From Poriferisodalis sp965208895 (GTDB lineage: Bacteria; Actinomycetota; Acidimicrobiia; Acidimicrobiales; Poriferisodalaceae), in the NCBI RefSeq assembly GCF_965208895.1, contig NZ_OZ242363.1:2356001-2420000 (forward strand): DNA of 64,000 nucleotides. Reading direction: 5' to 3'. The translations under genes and the position numbers were made by a program. Shown one piece after another: positions 8,178-16,563 of the stretch. The first letter of the stretch is position 1. Each line of letters opens with the position of its first letter. The notes below the pieces were generated by a model. That model was not told the DNA's origin. It ran no database searches and was given only the letters and a program-made list of their open reading frames with translations.

Positions 8178-9490
8178 CACCGGCCGCGTTGAGCGTGCGG
8201 GTCGGCGGCATCGATGCCGCCACCATCTCCCGGGCGGGAACCGACACAGTCCTCACCTACCACGCCGGCTACCTCGCACACCCCGACGCGGTCCCGCTCT
8301 CGCTCTCTCTCCCGATGCGAATCCAGCCCCATGCCGGCGCGGTGGTCGAGAACTGGCTGGACGGTTTGCTGCCGGACCTGCCAGCCGATCGCGAGCGATG
8401 GCGTGCCAGCGTGGGCGCGGCCTCAGTCGACCCGTTCGATCTGCTCGCCACGCCCGTCGGCGCCGAGTGTGCCGGCGCTGTCCAATTCGAACCCGACCGC
8501 ACCACCCAAGCAGACAGCGGGGCCGCCCGCCCGGCTGGTCACCGGGCCGATCGTCCTTCGGCGCTGGAGCCGATCGCCGACGCCGACCTGGCGGCCGCGC
8601 TGGGTGACCTCAGCGAGAGTGCTCGCTTCGGCGGGTGGCGCATGGACCCGCTCGCCAGCTTCAGCCTCGCGGGCACGATGCCGAAACTGGCCCTGCGCCG
8701 CATAGGCGGCCAGTGGCACCGAGCCGTCGGCGAGGAGCCCACCAGCCACATCCTCAAACCGTCGGTGGACCTCTACCCGGGCCAGGCAATCGGCGAGCAT
8801 CTTGCGCTCGCCACCGCTCGGGCGCTCGGCATCGACGCGGCCCGCAGCGAGGTCGCCGTGATCGGCGGCTTCGAGACGCTCATCACCCAGCGCTACGACC
8901 GGGTGAACTCCGCGGCGGGGTCGGCATCGCTCGCACGCATCCATCAAGAAGACATGTGCCAGGCGCTCAGCCATCCCCCAGCGCGGCGATTCCAACGCGA
9001 CGGAGGGCCGTCGCCGGCCGACATCGCCGGCCTGCTGCGCACCCACAGCAGCGACACCGCTGCAGACATCGAGGCCCTGCTGCGTCGGCTCGTGTACTGC
9101 TGGGTGATCGTCGCCAACGACGCCCACGGCAAGAACCATGCGCTGCTGCACTTGCCTGGCGGCGTTTGCCGGCTCGCCCCGCTGTACGACACCGCATCGT
9201 GGCTGCCCTACACCGACGTGCCAGCCCCCGACATCCACCTCGCCATGGCACTCGGCGACGGCTACCAAGTGGGCGTCGGCGCACGCATCGACGACTGGCG
9301 CGACGCCGCGCAGACCCTGGGCGCCGATCCCGACTGGGCCGTCGCCGAGGTCGAGCGCATCGCCCGCGAGACACCCGCCCGGCTCACAGCCGAGATCGAC
9401 AATCTGCCCACGCCACTGCGGGCCTCAGGCACCCCGACCCGTCTCCTCAGTGCCATCACCCTGCGCAGCCAAGCGATCCTCGCTGGCTGA
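8174..9490 (+). CDS. hipA: HipA-type serine/threonine kinase toxin
   Basis: The product is 438 residues, a normal length for HipA. The N-terminal domain has PLSLSLPMRIQPHAGAVVENWLDGLLPD. The middle has a phosphate-binding region SFSLAGTMPKLALRR and THILKP-like SHILKPSV. The kinase core has NDAHGKNHALLHLPGG (catalytic loop Asp, Asn) and LAPLYDTASWLPY (metal-binding Asp). HipA kinases phosphorylate glutamyl-tRNA synthetase or related tRNA synthetases and slow growth; the target here is unknown. The start ATG overlaps the hipB stop. A second, diverged hipA lies at 19225-20793. Confidence 0.9.
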   Translation: MTPAALSVRVGGIDAATISRAGTDTVLTYHAGYLAHPDAVPLSLSLPMRIQPHAGAVVENWLDGLLPDLPADRERWRASVGAASVDPFDLLATPVGAECAGAVQFEPDRTTQADSGAARPAGHRADRPSALEPIADADLAAALGDLSESARFGGWRMDPLASFSLAGTMPKLALRRIGGQWHRAVGEEPTSHILKPSVDLYPGQAIGEHLALATARALGIDAARSEVAVIGGFETLITQRYDRVNSAAGSASLARIHQEDMCQALSHPPARRFQRDGGPSPADIAGLLRTHSSDTAADIEALLRRLVYCWVIVANDAHGKNHALLHLPGGVCRLAPLYDTASWLPYTDVPAPDIHLAMALGDGYQVGVGARIDDWRDAAQTLGADPDWAVAEVERIARETPARLTAEIDNLPTPLRASGTPTRLLSAITLRSQAILAG

Positions 9491-9599
9491 GAAGTGTTCG
9501 CGGCCTGAGCTGGGGCTCCCGTTACGACTGCGAGCACCGATGCCATTCTCATCGCCGCCTACATCCGATGAACACCACCACAGCCGGATACACAAAAAA

Positions 9600-9732
9600 T
9601 CCGAGTGTCACCGTTGGGCCTGCCGGGACCCTCAGCCAGGGGGTTACGGTCCGGTCCTGCGCTCGGCGATGACTCCACAAAATATTGGCCGTGTGCCTGT
9701 TGTCAGACCTCTCGCCCCGAGAGGACGCGCAA
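9600..9732 (-). pseudogene. decayed hicA toxin remnant
   Basis: One base after the hicB stop a TTG (9732) opens LRVLSGREV, the canonical beginning of actinobacterial HicA, and then hits TGA at 9703-9705. Downstream in another frame, DRTVTPWLRVP resembles the TVTVPVP segment in HicA middles, but the catalytic GSH motif is missing. The toxin has lost at least its central part. Confidence 0.4.
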
Positions 9733-9733
9733 C

Positions 9734-9955
9734 CTAGCCAACGGCGACCTCGATCTGGGTCACATAGATCTCGCCGCTCAGCCGCTGGTCGATCTCGTTC
9801 GCGGACGCGGTCTCGAAGAACAGCGTCAGGGCTTCGGCCAAATTCTCTCGAGCCTCGGCCACAGTGAGCCCCTGGCTCGCGACATCGACTTGCGGGCACA
9901 GAGCCACATAGCCCTCGCCTTCCCGCTCCACGATCGCAGTCAAATGTCTGCTCAT
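9734..9955 (-). CDS. hicB: HicB-like antitoxin
   Basis: The product is 73 residues from ATG 9955. It shows the HicB partial RNase H-like fold: LTAIVEREGEGYVALCPQVD, VASQGLTVAEARENLAEAL, FFETA. HicB normally binds the double-stranded-RNA-binding toxin HicA. Here only a HicA remnant follows, so this appears to be an orphan antitoxin. Orphan HicB proteins without a DNA-binding tail are common; this one has no clear DNA-binding domain. Confidence 0.8.
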   Translation of the reverse strand: MSRHLTAIVEREGEGYVALCPQVDVASQGLTVAEARENLAEALTLFFETASANEIDQRLSGEIYVTQIEVAVG

Positions 9956-9996
9956 CGCGCACCTCCATTGGCTCACCGGGCAGGACTTCAGCCTAG

Positions 9997-10500
9997 GTAG
10001 GCGAACTCAGAGACACCAGATCGCTCGGGCGTCGGCAACGAACCGCCGAGCTCCTCGCCCGAACCGAAACCGAACTGCTCGCTCTCGAAGAACGCGTCCG
10101 CTGCGGGCGGCTTGTCGATGCCGCGAAGATCGGACGCGCCGCTCAGCGCATCATCGGCCAAAGCGGCGTCGGGCGTCTGTTCGACCTCGACACCGGCGAA
10201 GGGCGATTCGTCTATCACTACGACGAAGACGCGCACGCCTACGAAAAGCTGCTCGCGGGCCGTTACGTGCTCACCACCAGCCTCACCTCCCAGCAAGCCT
10301 CCGCCGAACGCGTGGTGGCCGCCTATCGGCAGCTCGCCGACGTCGAAGCCCGCTTCCGCACGCTCAAGGACTTCGGGCGGCTGCGCCCCATCCGGCACTG
10401 GACCGAGCAACGAGTCAGAGGCCACATCGCCGTGTGCGTCTACGCAGCCGTCGCCGAGACCCTCATCACACGCGACCTGCAAACCGCCGACCCTGAACAG
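9997..10500 (+). pseudogene. IS1634-family transposase C-terminal fragment
   Basis: The frame is open from 9997 and encodes TAELLARTETELLALEERV, then GEGRFVYHYDEDAHAYEKLL, AGRYVLTT, VVAAYRQLADVEARFRTLKD, LRPIRHWTEQRVRGHIAVCV. This is the C-terminal half of an IS1634/IS4-type transposase, with the final catalytic Glu in the VE-x-x-FRTLK motif. The N-terminal half and inverted repeats are missing. The same open frame runs on into the next gene's second half. Confidence 0.75.
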
Positions 10501-10663
10501 CTTCAGACGCCACGGCCTCCACGGCAAAGCAAAGCACTTCGGCCGCGCGAAAGCCGTCGACCTGCTTGGTGCCCCGCCGCACGCTGGGCGGCAGGGGTCT
10601 GGTTCAGCCCCGGCGTGGGTGGTTCCTGCGAGCGCTACCGTGGCCCCGGTTGGGAGGTCATCG

Positions 10664-10953
10664 GTGCGCTACGAGCCGAACCCGAAACACAAGCCGGCCG
10701 CAGAGGCTCACGGTGTCCGCGAGATGCAGATCCAGCGCGCCTGTTGGCGAACAGCACGCCTCACGGCAAGAAGCGGTATGCGACGGACGGTAGACAGGCT
10801 TACTGCGCTCAGTGCCACGATGGAACACGTGACCTGTGGCACGGGTACCCCGTCAACTGGGAAGAGGTCCCACCGACGATTGTGAACGACTGGATCGCGG
10901 CAAGTGTTGTCGCGCACCGCACGGTGCGCCAGGGGAAGAGGCGCAGGCGATGA
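10664..10953 (+). pseudogene. SPEHK/CPRD-type small protein, frameshifted, partner of ImmA
   Basis: From GTG 10664 the frame reads VRYEPNPKHKP, then the expected continuation GRRGSRCPRDADPARLL and GKKRYATDGRQAYCAQ appears in the next frame. It goes on to DLWHGYPVNWEEVP and a basic end. A single-base slip near 10693 would restore a protein of about 95 residues. The stop overlaps the ATG of the ImmA gene (ATGA). The motifs NPKHK, CPRD and GYP align with the longer relative at 3739-4131. Because the frame is otherwise clean, a sequencing error is possible. Confidence 0.6.
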
Positions 10954-12491
10954 GCGTCCGCTGGGAGCGGCTGTTCGGCGAGCCTTCGTCGTTCGCAGTG
11001 AGAGTGGCGTTTCTCACCGATCCGGACGAAGGCGCAGCGGCGTCGCCCGAGATGGCTGCGAGCTGGGGCGCGTTCCAGATCTGGGTCCACGACGTGAACC
11101 TGTGCGCTCATGTGGACGAGGGCGAGACGCTGCAGTACTGCCACTGGTACCTCCTTCCTCTTCTTGAATGGCTGGCCGAGAACTGGGATCCGCTGCTGCA
11201 CGAGGAACGGCACCCCTCAGCAGTGCGGCCTGCCAATAGCGCCGCCGAAGTCGGCAGCATCGCCTCGGCGCTGAGCCTCGGTTCGATCGGACTCGCACAT
11301 GCGGCGGCTGCGCAGGAAGCATGCTTCGCTTGGCAGCAACGACATGCGTTGCGAACCGCGCGCGACGGCGGCATCTTCCCTGATGTCCATCTTCGACGAT
11401 TCCGAGACAAGGCGGAGATCTCCTGGAAAGCCAACCGTCTCGCTGGGGCCGACGATGTCAGCTTCATGGCTACCAATGGGACTGCACGCGACGATCTGCA
11501 CGCTGTTGCTGGCGCGCTGCACGAGATGCTCGAGAGCGCTTCTGGGTGGCTTCACGCCCAGGTTCCCGAGTCACAGCGGTGCGCGTCGCTCGTCGAGTCC
11601 ATCGGGGCGCTTCGACAGCCCCGGCGGTCGGAGGCGCGAGCTGCGTGGCTCGCTGGGCTCGGTGACACTCGCAAGGAGTTCCTCACACGCTGGCGCGATC
11701 TGCGGGACCGGGCCCGCACATCGGGATCCCCGCAGGCGGCCGAGGCCGTGTTCGGCGGCGCCAGCTCAGGCGAGATCGTGCTCGACGGGTGCCTCGCGCC
11801 GCTGCTCTTCGGCTCTGCAAGTCCCACGATCACCCAAGACGACGCAGCGTCGCTGGCGACGCTGCTGCTGGAGTCCTACGAGGAATCACCTGACGACGGC
11901 CTGGCGCACCTAGTTTTCGGCGAGCCGATCGACGTCACTCAGCCACCCTGGCAGCAGGGTTACGACCTCGCAGATGAACTGCTGGACGACACCGGGAGCG
12001 ATCTCGCAGCGTCAAGCAAGCACTTGGAGGAATGGCTGGCGGACTGGCGCGTCCAAGTGGCCACGATCGCCTTGGACGACCCAGAACTGCGAGCCGTGTC
12101 GTTTGTCAGCGCCCATCACGCGCCCCGGATCGTGCTCAACCAAAACCACTGGTCAGCACACAGGCCGCAGACACGACGATTCACGCTCGCCCACGAACTC
12201 TGCCATCTGCTGCACGACCGTTCAGTCGGGGCGAGCTTGGCAGTCGCATCCGGCCCGTGGGCACCACTCGCCATCGAACAGCGCGCCAACGCATTTGCAG
12301 CGTGGCTCCTGATGCCACCGGACCGACTGAACTCTGCGATTGCGTGGGCGCGCAACGCGATCAACACACACGAGGGCCTCGCATCTGCGGCCTCCGAACT
12401 CGAAGTCAGCAAGCTTGCGCTCTTGGAGCACTTGGGCAACTTGGGACATCTCAACGAGGAGGACCGGCACCGGCTGCGCCTCGACCTCTGA
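10950..12491 (+). CDS. ImmA/IrrE-family zinc metallopeptidase
   Basis: The product is 513 residues from ATG 10950. The N-terminal domain includes WGAFQIWVHDVNLCAH and LLPLLEWLAENWDPLL, the same layout as the paralogue at 2444-3742. The catalytic helix is RRFTLAHELCHLLHD (HELCH zinc motif), followed by EQRANAFAAWLLMP, the usual distal motif, and a short helical end ASELEVSKLALLEHLGNL. ImmA/IrrE peptidases typically cleave repressors; the small upstream protein is a candidate partner. From 11166 the gene lies in the 1.56-kb duplicated segment and is repeated without change at 21185-22510. Confidence 0.85.
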   Translation: MSVRWERLFGEPSSFAVRVAFLTDPDEGAAASPEMAASWGAFQIWVHDVNLCAHVDEGETLQYCHWYLLPLLEWLAENWDPLLHEERHPSAVRPANSAAEVGSIASALSLGSIGLAHAAAAQEACFAWQQRHALRTARDGGIFPDVHLRRFRDKAEISWKANRLAGADDVSFMATNGTARDDLHAVAGALHEMLESASGWLHAQVPESQRCASLVESIGALRQPRRSEARAAWLAGLGDTRKEFLTRWRDLRDRARTSGSPQAAEAVFGGASSGEIVLDGCLAPLLFGSASPTITQDDAASLATLLLESYEESPDDGLAHLVFGEPIDVTQPPWQQGYDLADELLDDTGSDLAASSKHLEEWLADWRVQVATIALDDPELRAVSFVSAHHAPRIVLNQNHWSAHRPQTRRFTLAHELCHLLHDRSVGASLAVASGPWAPLAIEQRANAFAAWLLMPPDRLNSAIAWARNAINTHEGLASAASELEVSKLALLEHLGNLGHLNEEDRHRLRLDL

Positions 12492-12730
12492 ATAGGAATC
12501 CGAGCGACTTGGCACCCCACGGCATCTAGCCGGGCGACACCTCAAGCGATGCCCGACAGTTCGCTGTCGGCTCTCGAAACGACTCAGTCGGCCGCCCTCA
12601 GCCGCGCAGCCACTCCAAGATCGCTGCGGCACCCGCGAACAGCACCACAACCTCCACTGGCAGCGCAAGGGCAATCTTCCAGACTCGCCGGCCGGCGTCC
12701 TTGCGATCGGCCTCGCGCTCAGCAGCGCGC
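11166..12730. repeat. 1.56-kb direct duplication, copy 1
   Basis: This segment is repeated at 21185-22749 in the same orientation at a constant offset of 10019 bp. I find only three differences: two adjacent bases at 12549-12550 and one near 12685. The copy covers the last about 440 codons of the ImmA gene plus the C-terminal part of an EWLRG-family gene on the other strand. Similarity begins and ends abruptly inside genes, with no insertion-sequence ends. Confidence 0.9.
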
Positions 12731-12860
12731 AGTACGAGACGCTCCCCATGCTCGTCAACGTCACAGGGACCTCGGGCCAAGCTCGCCGCAGTCGCGCAGA
12801 AAGCCCCCTCGTCGTGGTCGGTGGTCTGGACCACGTCCCACGCCGAAGGCAAGCACGAGG
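12598..12860 (-). pseudogene. chimera of an ImmA-like fragment and an EWLRG membrane tail
   Basis: On the minus strand, SAWDVVQTTDHDEGAFCATA followed by ASLARGPCDVDEHGERLVLR is a diverged copy of an internal piece of the ImmA-like protein at 2444-3742 (EAVQTTEHDEQAFCATAASL). It continues in frame into the membrane tail of the coiled-coil family (AAEREADRKDAGRR, VVVLFAGAAAILEWLRG). No start is evident. It is direct evidence that pieces of the two gene types recombine. Confidence 0.55.
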
Positions 12861-12935
12861 CCGAGGGCCACAACATCAAGGCTGGCTGACGGTGACTCTC
12901 CTGGCGGCCTCGGGGCCTGCTGCATAACCCTGCCC

Positions 12936-12971
12936 AGCCGCGCAGCCACTCCAGGATCGCCGCGGCGCCTG
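12936..12971 (-). pseudogene. isolated EWLRG tail
   Basis: A 36-bp piece encodes GAAAILEWLRG on the minus strand and is joined to the end of the neighbouring paralogue at 12980. It is another detached tail of the coiled-coil membrane family. Confidence 0.4.
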
Positions 12972-12979
12972 CAGATGGC

Positions 12980-13279
12980 TCAGCCGGTCGGGCGCGGCAG
13001 CCCGGCGGCGGTCTCGAGGCGGGCGAGCCGGTCAGTGTGATCGAGCAGCACCGCGGCAATCTCGGCGAACCCTGCCTGCATCTCCGCGCGCAGGTCTCCG
13101 ATCTTGGCGCGCAACTCGGTACCCAGACTGTCGACGCGGCCGTCGATGCAGTCGCCTTGGGCGTCGATGCGGTCGCTGAGCGAGTTGAACTGCCACATCA
13201 TCAGGCCGATGAGCGCGCCCAGCAGCGTGGTCACCAACCCGCCGAACAACGTCATGACCGCGCCCGACGACAACCCCAC
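12980..13279 (-). CDS. short membrane-anchored coiled-coil protein, paralogue of 5713-6381
   Basis: The product is 99 residues from ATG 13279 (ATG 13255 is an alternative). The helix VMTLFGGLVTTLLGALIGLMM, the segment MWQFNSLSDRIDAQGD, and the end HTDRLARLETAAGLPRPTG match the protein at 5713-6381, but nearly all undecad repeats are missing. It may be a deletion derivative or a normal short form. Confidence 0.5.
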   Translation of the reverse strand: MGLSSGAVMTLFGGLVTTLLGALIGLMMWQFNSLSDRIDAQGDCIDGRVDSLGTELRAKIGDLRAEMQAGFAEIAAVLLDHTDRLARLETAAGLPRPTG

Positions 13280-13680
13280 CGCTCCGCCCGCTGCTCACTG
13301 GTGCCGACAACGACGCCCGCGAGGCGAATTCCCGGCACGAAACCGAGAAGCGCGGCGACCCGCGGTTGTTTGGGATCGCGCCTTGTCTCGTGTCGGAACA
13401 GCCGCCGGTGTCCGCCTTCGAGCGTGAGCAGATCGGTGTCCTCGGTGTTGCGGTAGCTCTTCGCGCAGCCCGGCACGATCGGTGCCCGCTTTATGTGTCG
13501 ACTACGTGCGGCACGACCCCGAAATGCACCAGCGAAGCGCCCCCGGGCGAGCAGTAATGAGCGAACCTTGGCTCAGGGAGGCCTTCTGATTCCGACGTCG
13601 GCGATAGATACTGAAATTTATTTGGAACACTGCAAATTCCATGCATACGGTCTGCGGACTGGTCCTCCAGGGAGTGTGCT
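13280..13680. other. intergenic, AT-rich promoter-like end
   Basis: No gene is seen in 13280-13600. The last 80 bases turn AT-rich and hold the half site ACTGAAATT at 13610-13618, shared with the upstream regions of other EWLRG-family members. They lead into the GTG start at 13681. Confidence 0.4.
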
Positions 13681-14076
13681 GTGTCTGAAGAAGATCGTTC
13701 TCGCCTCTACGATTGGTTCTGTGAGCATCTCGACAAGCCGACCGCCGAGTACGTGATGTCGTGCTTGCCGCCTGCGCCACTGTCGAACTTGGTGACCAAG
13801 GACTACTTGTCGATCACGCTGGCGGCCGCGCTCACCGGCCTCGCCACCAAGGAAGACCTCACCGGCCTCGCCACCAAGAAAAGCGTCGACGACTTCACCG
13901 CCAGAGTAGACACTCTCGAAGTCAAGCTCGTCGAGTTCACCTCGAGAGTCGATCTCCTGGTTGCCCAGCGTGATGAGGACCGTCGAACAGGCCGGATTCG
14001 CCACTACTGGCTTGCGGGCATCGGCCTGTCGGCTGCGACGCCGATCTGGCTCAACACTGCTGGCGTGATCGGCTGA
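13681..14076 (+). CDS. coiled-coil protein with C-terminal membrane helix (family member)
   Basis: The product is 131 residues from GTG 13681 (GGAG 8 bases upstream). The head MSEEDRSRLYDWFCEHLDKP followed by TAEYVMSCLPPAPLSNLVTK is shared with the protein at 23203-23571. The middle contains LTGLATKEDLTGLATKK and VDTLEVKLVEFTSRVDLL, a predicted coiled coil. The end has a hydrophobic helix (HYWLAGIGLSAATPIWL). The tail differs from the EWLRG form. The head followed by a TK-x-x-L motif recalls small actinobacterial coiled-coil proteins of unknown function. Confidence 0.6.
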   Translation: MSEEDRSRLYDWFCEHLDKPTAEYVMSCLPPAPLSNLVTKDYLSITLAAALTGLATKEDLTGLATKKSVDDFTARVDTLEVKLVEFTSRVDLLVAQRDEDRRTGRIRHYWLAGIGLSAATPIWLNTAGVIG

Positions 14077-15625
14077 CCACGCGCCAAGCCCATAGCGCCG
14101 GGCCAGAGGCGCGCTTCGGCGCCGCTGCCAGTCGCTGTGCGGGCTGGACAGAACCCAATCCCGTCGGTCTTGGGCATATTGCCGTGCTTGCTCGGAGAGC
14201 CTGCCCTCATCGAGCGTTTGTCGATAGAGACGCTGCTCCACGGACAGCGGATGGTCACGAGACGGCAAGTAGGTCATCCACATTGCGACGAGACGTCGGC
14301 TGTACGAACTGCGTGTCGACTGCCATTCGCGAAACGACGGCGGCCGCGCATGCACGACCAAACCCGAGACGACGTAACTGTTCGGCGGCTGCCCACTGAG
14401 AGCGCGGTGTATGCGGATCAGAATCTCTCGCAACGTTCCGCCGGTAACGGTTCCCGCGGTCAGCACCAAGATGTGTCGCTTGTCGTGCAGCTCGCGGGCC
14501 AGCCGATCACGCTCGCCGTCGGCTGGCTTCGATCAGGTTGGCGATGCTGCGAGCTTCTACGGGCGGGTCGGGCATCACCACCACGTGCGGTTCGGGCAGC
14601 GAGGTGTTCGTGAAGCTGACGGCGTCGATACGAACACAAGGGGCTACCTTCGCGCTGTCGCACAGATCGCAGTCGTGTTGCGTGAACGACTTTCCTCCGG
14701 GGACGTGAAGCCACGGATCCTGCACCCCGCCGCTCGCATCGGGCCACTGCGTCGATGCCGGCCGAGATCGATCCACGAGCGTCTGCAGCGCCCATTGGTT
14801 GCCGACCTTGGCCTCGAGACATGCCGCGAGCGCCTGTTCGGTGTGCCCCGTCGACGATACGGAGATCAGCGCCAACGCCCCGTTCGCCCCCACGGTCAGC
14901 TCGACGAGTTCTTCATCGGCCAACAAGGAGTGCGGGTAGGCGTCGCGAACGGCAACTGGGCCCAGCCTCACCCCGTGCTCCGCTGCTGCGGTCTGCAGTG
15001 CCAGCACAACCGGCAGGATCGTGCTTGTGTCGAGCAGGATTGTCCGGTCTGCTCCAGCGTATGGGTACAGCCATGTGGCCAAGGCAGCTGCGTCGCGCGG
15101 CGACCGGAACACGTCGCCCACTCGAATGAAGTTGCTGCTGTGCTCGTCGGAGGGCAGCTCATAGTGGAACGTCGTCGGTCGCCAGTGAGCCTTGCCGGCT
15201 TGCACCAACGCCGCCAGCTCCACGGAACGGGCCAATGCAAGCATCTGGCCGTCGCTGCTCGAAGAATCCGTCTCAGACCACCACATCTGAGGCCCCGACC
15301 TGTCGCCGAGGTCGAACCAACACGCTCCCACCGGCGGAGCGGATCCGCCGCGTTGGTTGAAGACCGCCTGGATGACCTCGGCGCCCCGCTCGACGCTCGC
15401 ATCAAGAGATTCAGGGGACCGAATCAGAACGCAGCGGCATGCCGCCAGCACAAATTCATCCACAGAGCGCAGTTGCTCTGCCACGGCACCGTGCCAGCCG
15501 CCCGCGTGACTGCCAACGACATCGATGAACATAAGGCCGCCGGGAACGTCGACCGTTTCGACGAGCGGCGCAGCGCGATGTGTGCCGACACGCACATAGC
15601 TGCCGGCATCCAAGCCGCCCACCAT
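14077..15625 (-). pseudogene. phosphoribosyltransferase-like protein with CxxC cluster, frameshifted
   Basis: The first frame (ATG 15625 to 14507) begins MVGGLDAGSYVRVGTHR. It contains TFHYELPSDEHSSNFIRVGD, a pattern like the start of orotate-type phosphoribosyltransferases, then AGADRTILLDTSTILPV and a C-x-x-C segment HDCDLCDSAKVAPCVRID. After 14530 the natural text continues in the next frame: RDRLARELHDKRHILVLTAG followed by TVTGGTLREIL, a PRPP-loop-like motif, then SFREWQSTRSSYSRRLVAMW. The sequence stops being plausible at about 14077, where the plus-strand gene begins. It lies 17 bp downstream of the GHKL-type gene. PRTase-like domains occur in some bacterial conflict systems; the role here is inferred. 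Confidence 0.5.
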
Positions 15626-15642
15626 CTGGCTGCCTGTCGGAC

Positions 15643-16330
15643 TTATGCCATTTGGGGCCAGGCAGCCCGGTACCGGTGGAGGTTGTCTCTGGCTTCGATG
15701 ATCTGATCTTGCGCGAGGTCGTCCAGGCGCGGCACGCGGACTTGGAGTTGGATCGTCGTGCCGCGCCACGGCACCGGCACCGAACGCTTCTGAACGTACG
15801 GCGTCGACTCGGCAGAGCCAACCGCGGGCACTCCTATCGCAAGCTGTGTTGCAGCCTGACCGTTGCTGAGGTCATCTTCAGACGTCACGGTGATGGTCCC
15901 GCCGGCGAATCGGGCCAGACCGTAGAGGCACCAAAGCCCGGCGCCATTGTGGCCGTCGACCGCCCTGTCAGTCAGCCGGCTTCGAAGAACGCATTCCACG
16001 ATGTCGGCAGCCTTGAACCGATGCAGAGAATCCGGGTGTTGCCAGCGCATGGTTCGCGGGATGCCAAAGCCGTTGTCAAACGCCAGGAAATGGAGCCGAT
16101 CACAGCTGTCTGTGCCGCCTGCGGCAGCGCCACCCGAATCGGAAGGTCGCCGAAGCATCCCATCAGGAGATTGCTGACCACCGCCAGCCACCCCGGGCTG
16201 AGCCGACGCTGGGACGCATTGCCGCGGTCGAAACCGGTGAGATGGAGGTCCAACCAAGCAACTGCGGCGTCTGCGCGGCGAAGGGCATCGAGCAGGCTTC
16301 GAACCTCGCGCTCTCCTGTGCCGGACGAGC
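15643..16330 (-). pseudogene. GHKL-type ATPase, frameshifted and fused to a toxin gene
   Basis: The C-terminal part (frame ending 15643) has the ATP-binding boxes of GHKL proteins: FLAFDNGFGIPRTMRW (D-x-G-x-G-I-P) and VDGHNGAGLWCLYGLARFAG (G-x-G-L-W, then GG-x-i-x-v-x-S). The N-terminal part lies in another frame (about 16330-16110): VRSLLDALRRADAAVAWLDL, LSPGWLAVVSNLLMGCFGDL, PIRVALP. The upstream end runs in frame from the YafQ toxin, so a deletion seems to have joined toxin and ATPase genes. It precedes the PRTase-like gene by 17 bp, so the two were probably one operon. Confidence 0.5.
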
Positions 16331-16557
16331 ACCAGAGCATCGGCTTGGCGATCCCATATGAGCAGCCAGTCGGGCTCGATGTGGCATTCCCAGAATTGCG
16401 ACCACTGTCCCGACAAGCGGTGCGGTCGGTGGCGGGAATGCAGTTCGTCGCCCGCCATGAGGATCTCCAGCACGGCCCACAGCTTGTCGAGATCCTTGCC
16501 GCGCCGCTTGACGCGCCTGAGGTCCGTTTCGAAGCGACTCGTCGTCCGCAGGGTCAC
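16306..16557 (-). CDS. yafQ: YafQ/RelE-type mRNA interferase toxin, 3' end fused
   Basis: From ATG 16557 the frame reads MTLRTTSRFETDLRRVKRRG, KDLDKLWAVLEILMAG, HRLSGQWSQFWECHIEPDWL, LIWDRQADALVLVR. This is nearly the full YafQ fold, with the characteristic ECHIEPDWLLIW. The usual final R-T-G-T-H-S-x-L-F is not present; the open frame instead runs on into sequence belonging to the downstream ATPase gene. Loss of the C-terminal His/Phe would be expected to impair ribosome-dependent mRNA cleavage. It follows its antitoxin by six bases. Confidence 0.75.
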
Positions 16558-16563
16558 TGCGGA

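Noticed and set aside
14411..15706. Plus-strand frame of 431 codons
   Set aside because: It is the complement of the PRTase-like gene; the minus-strand reading has balanced composition and motifs while this frame does not.
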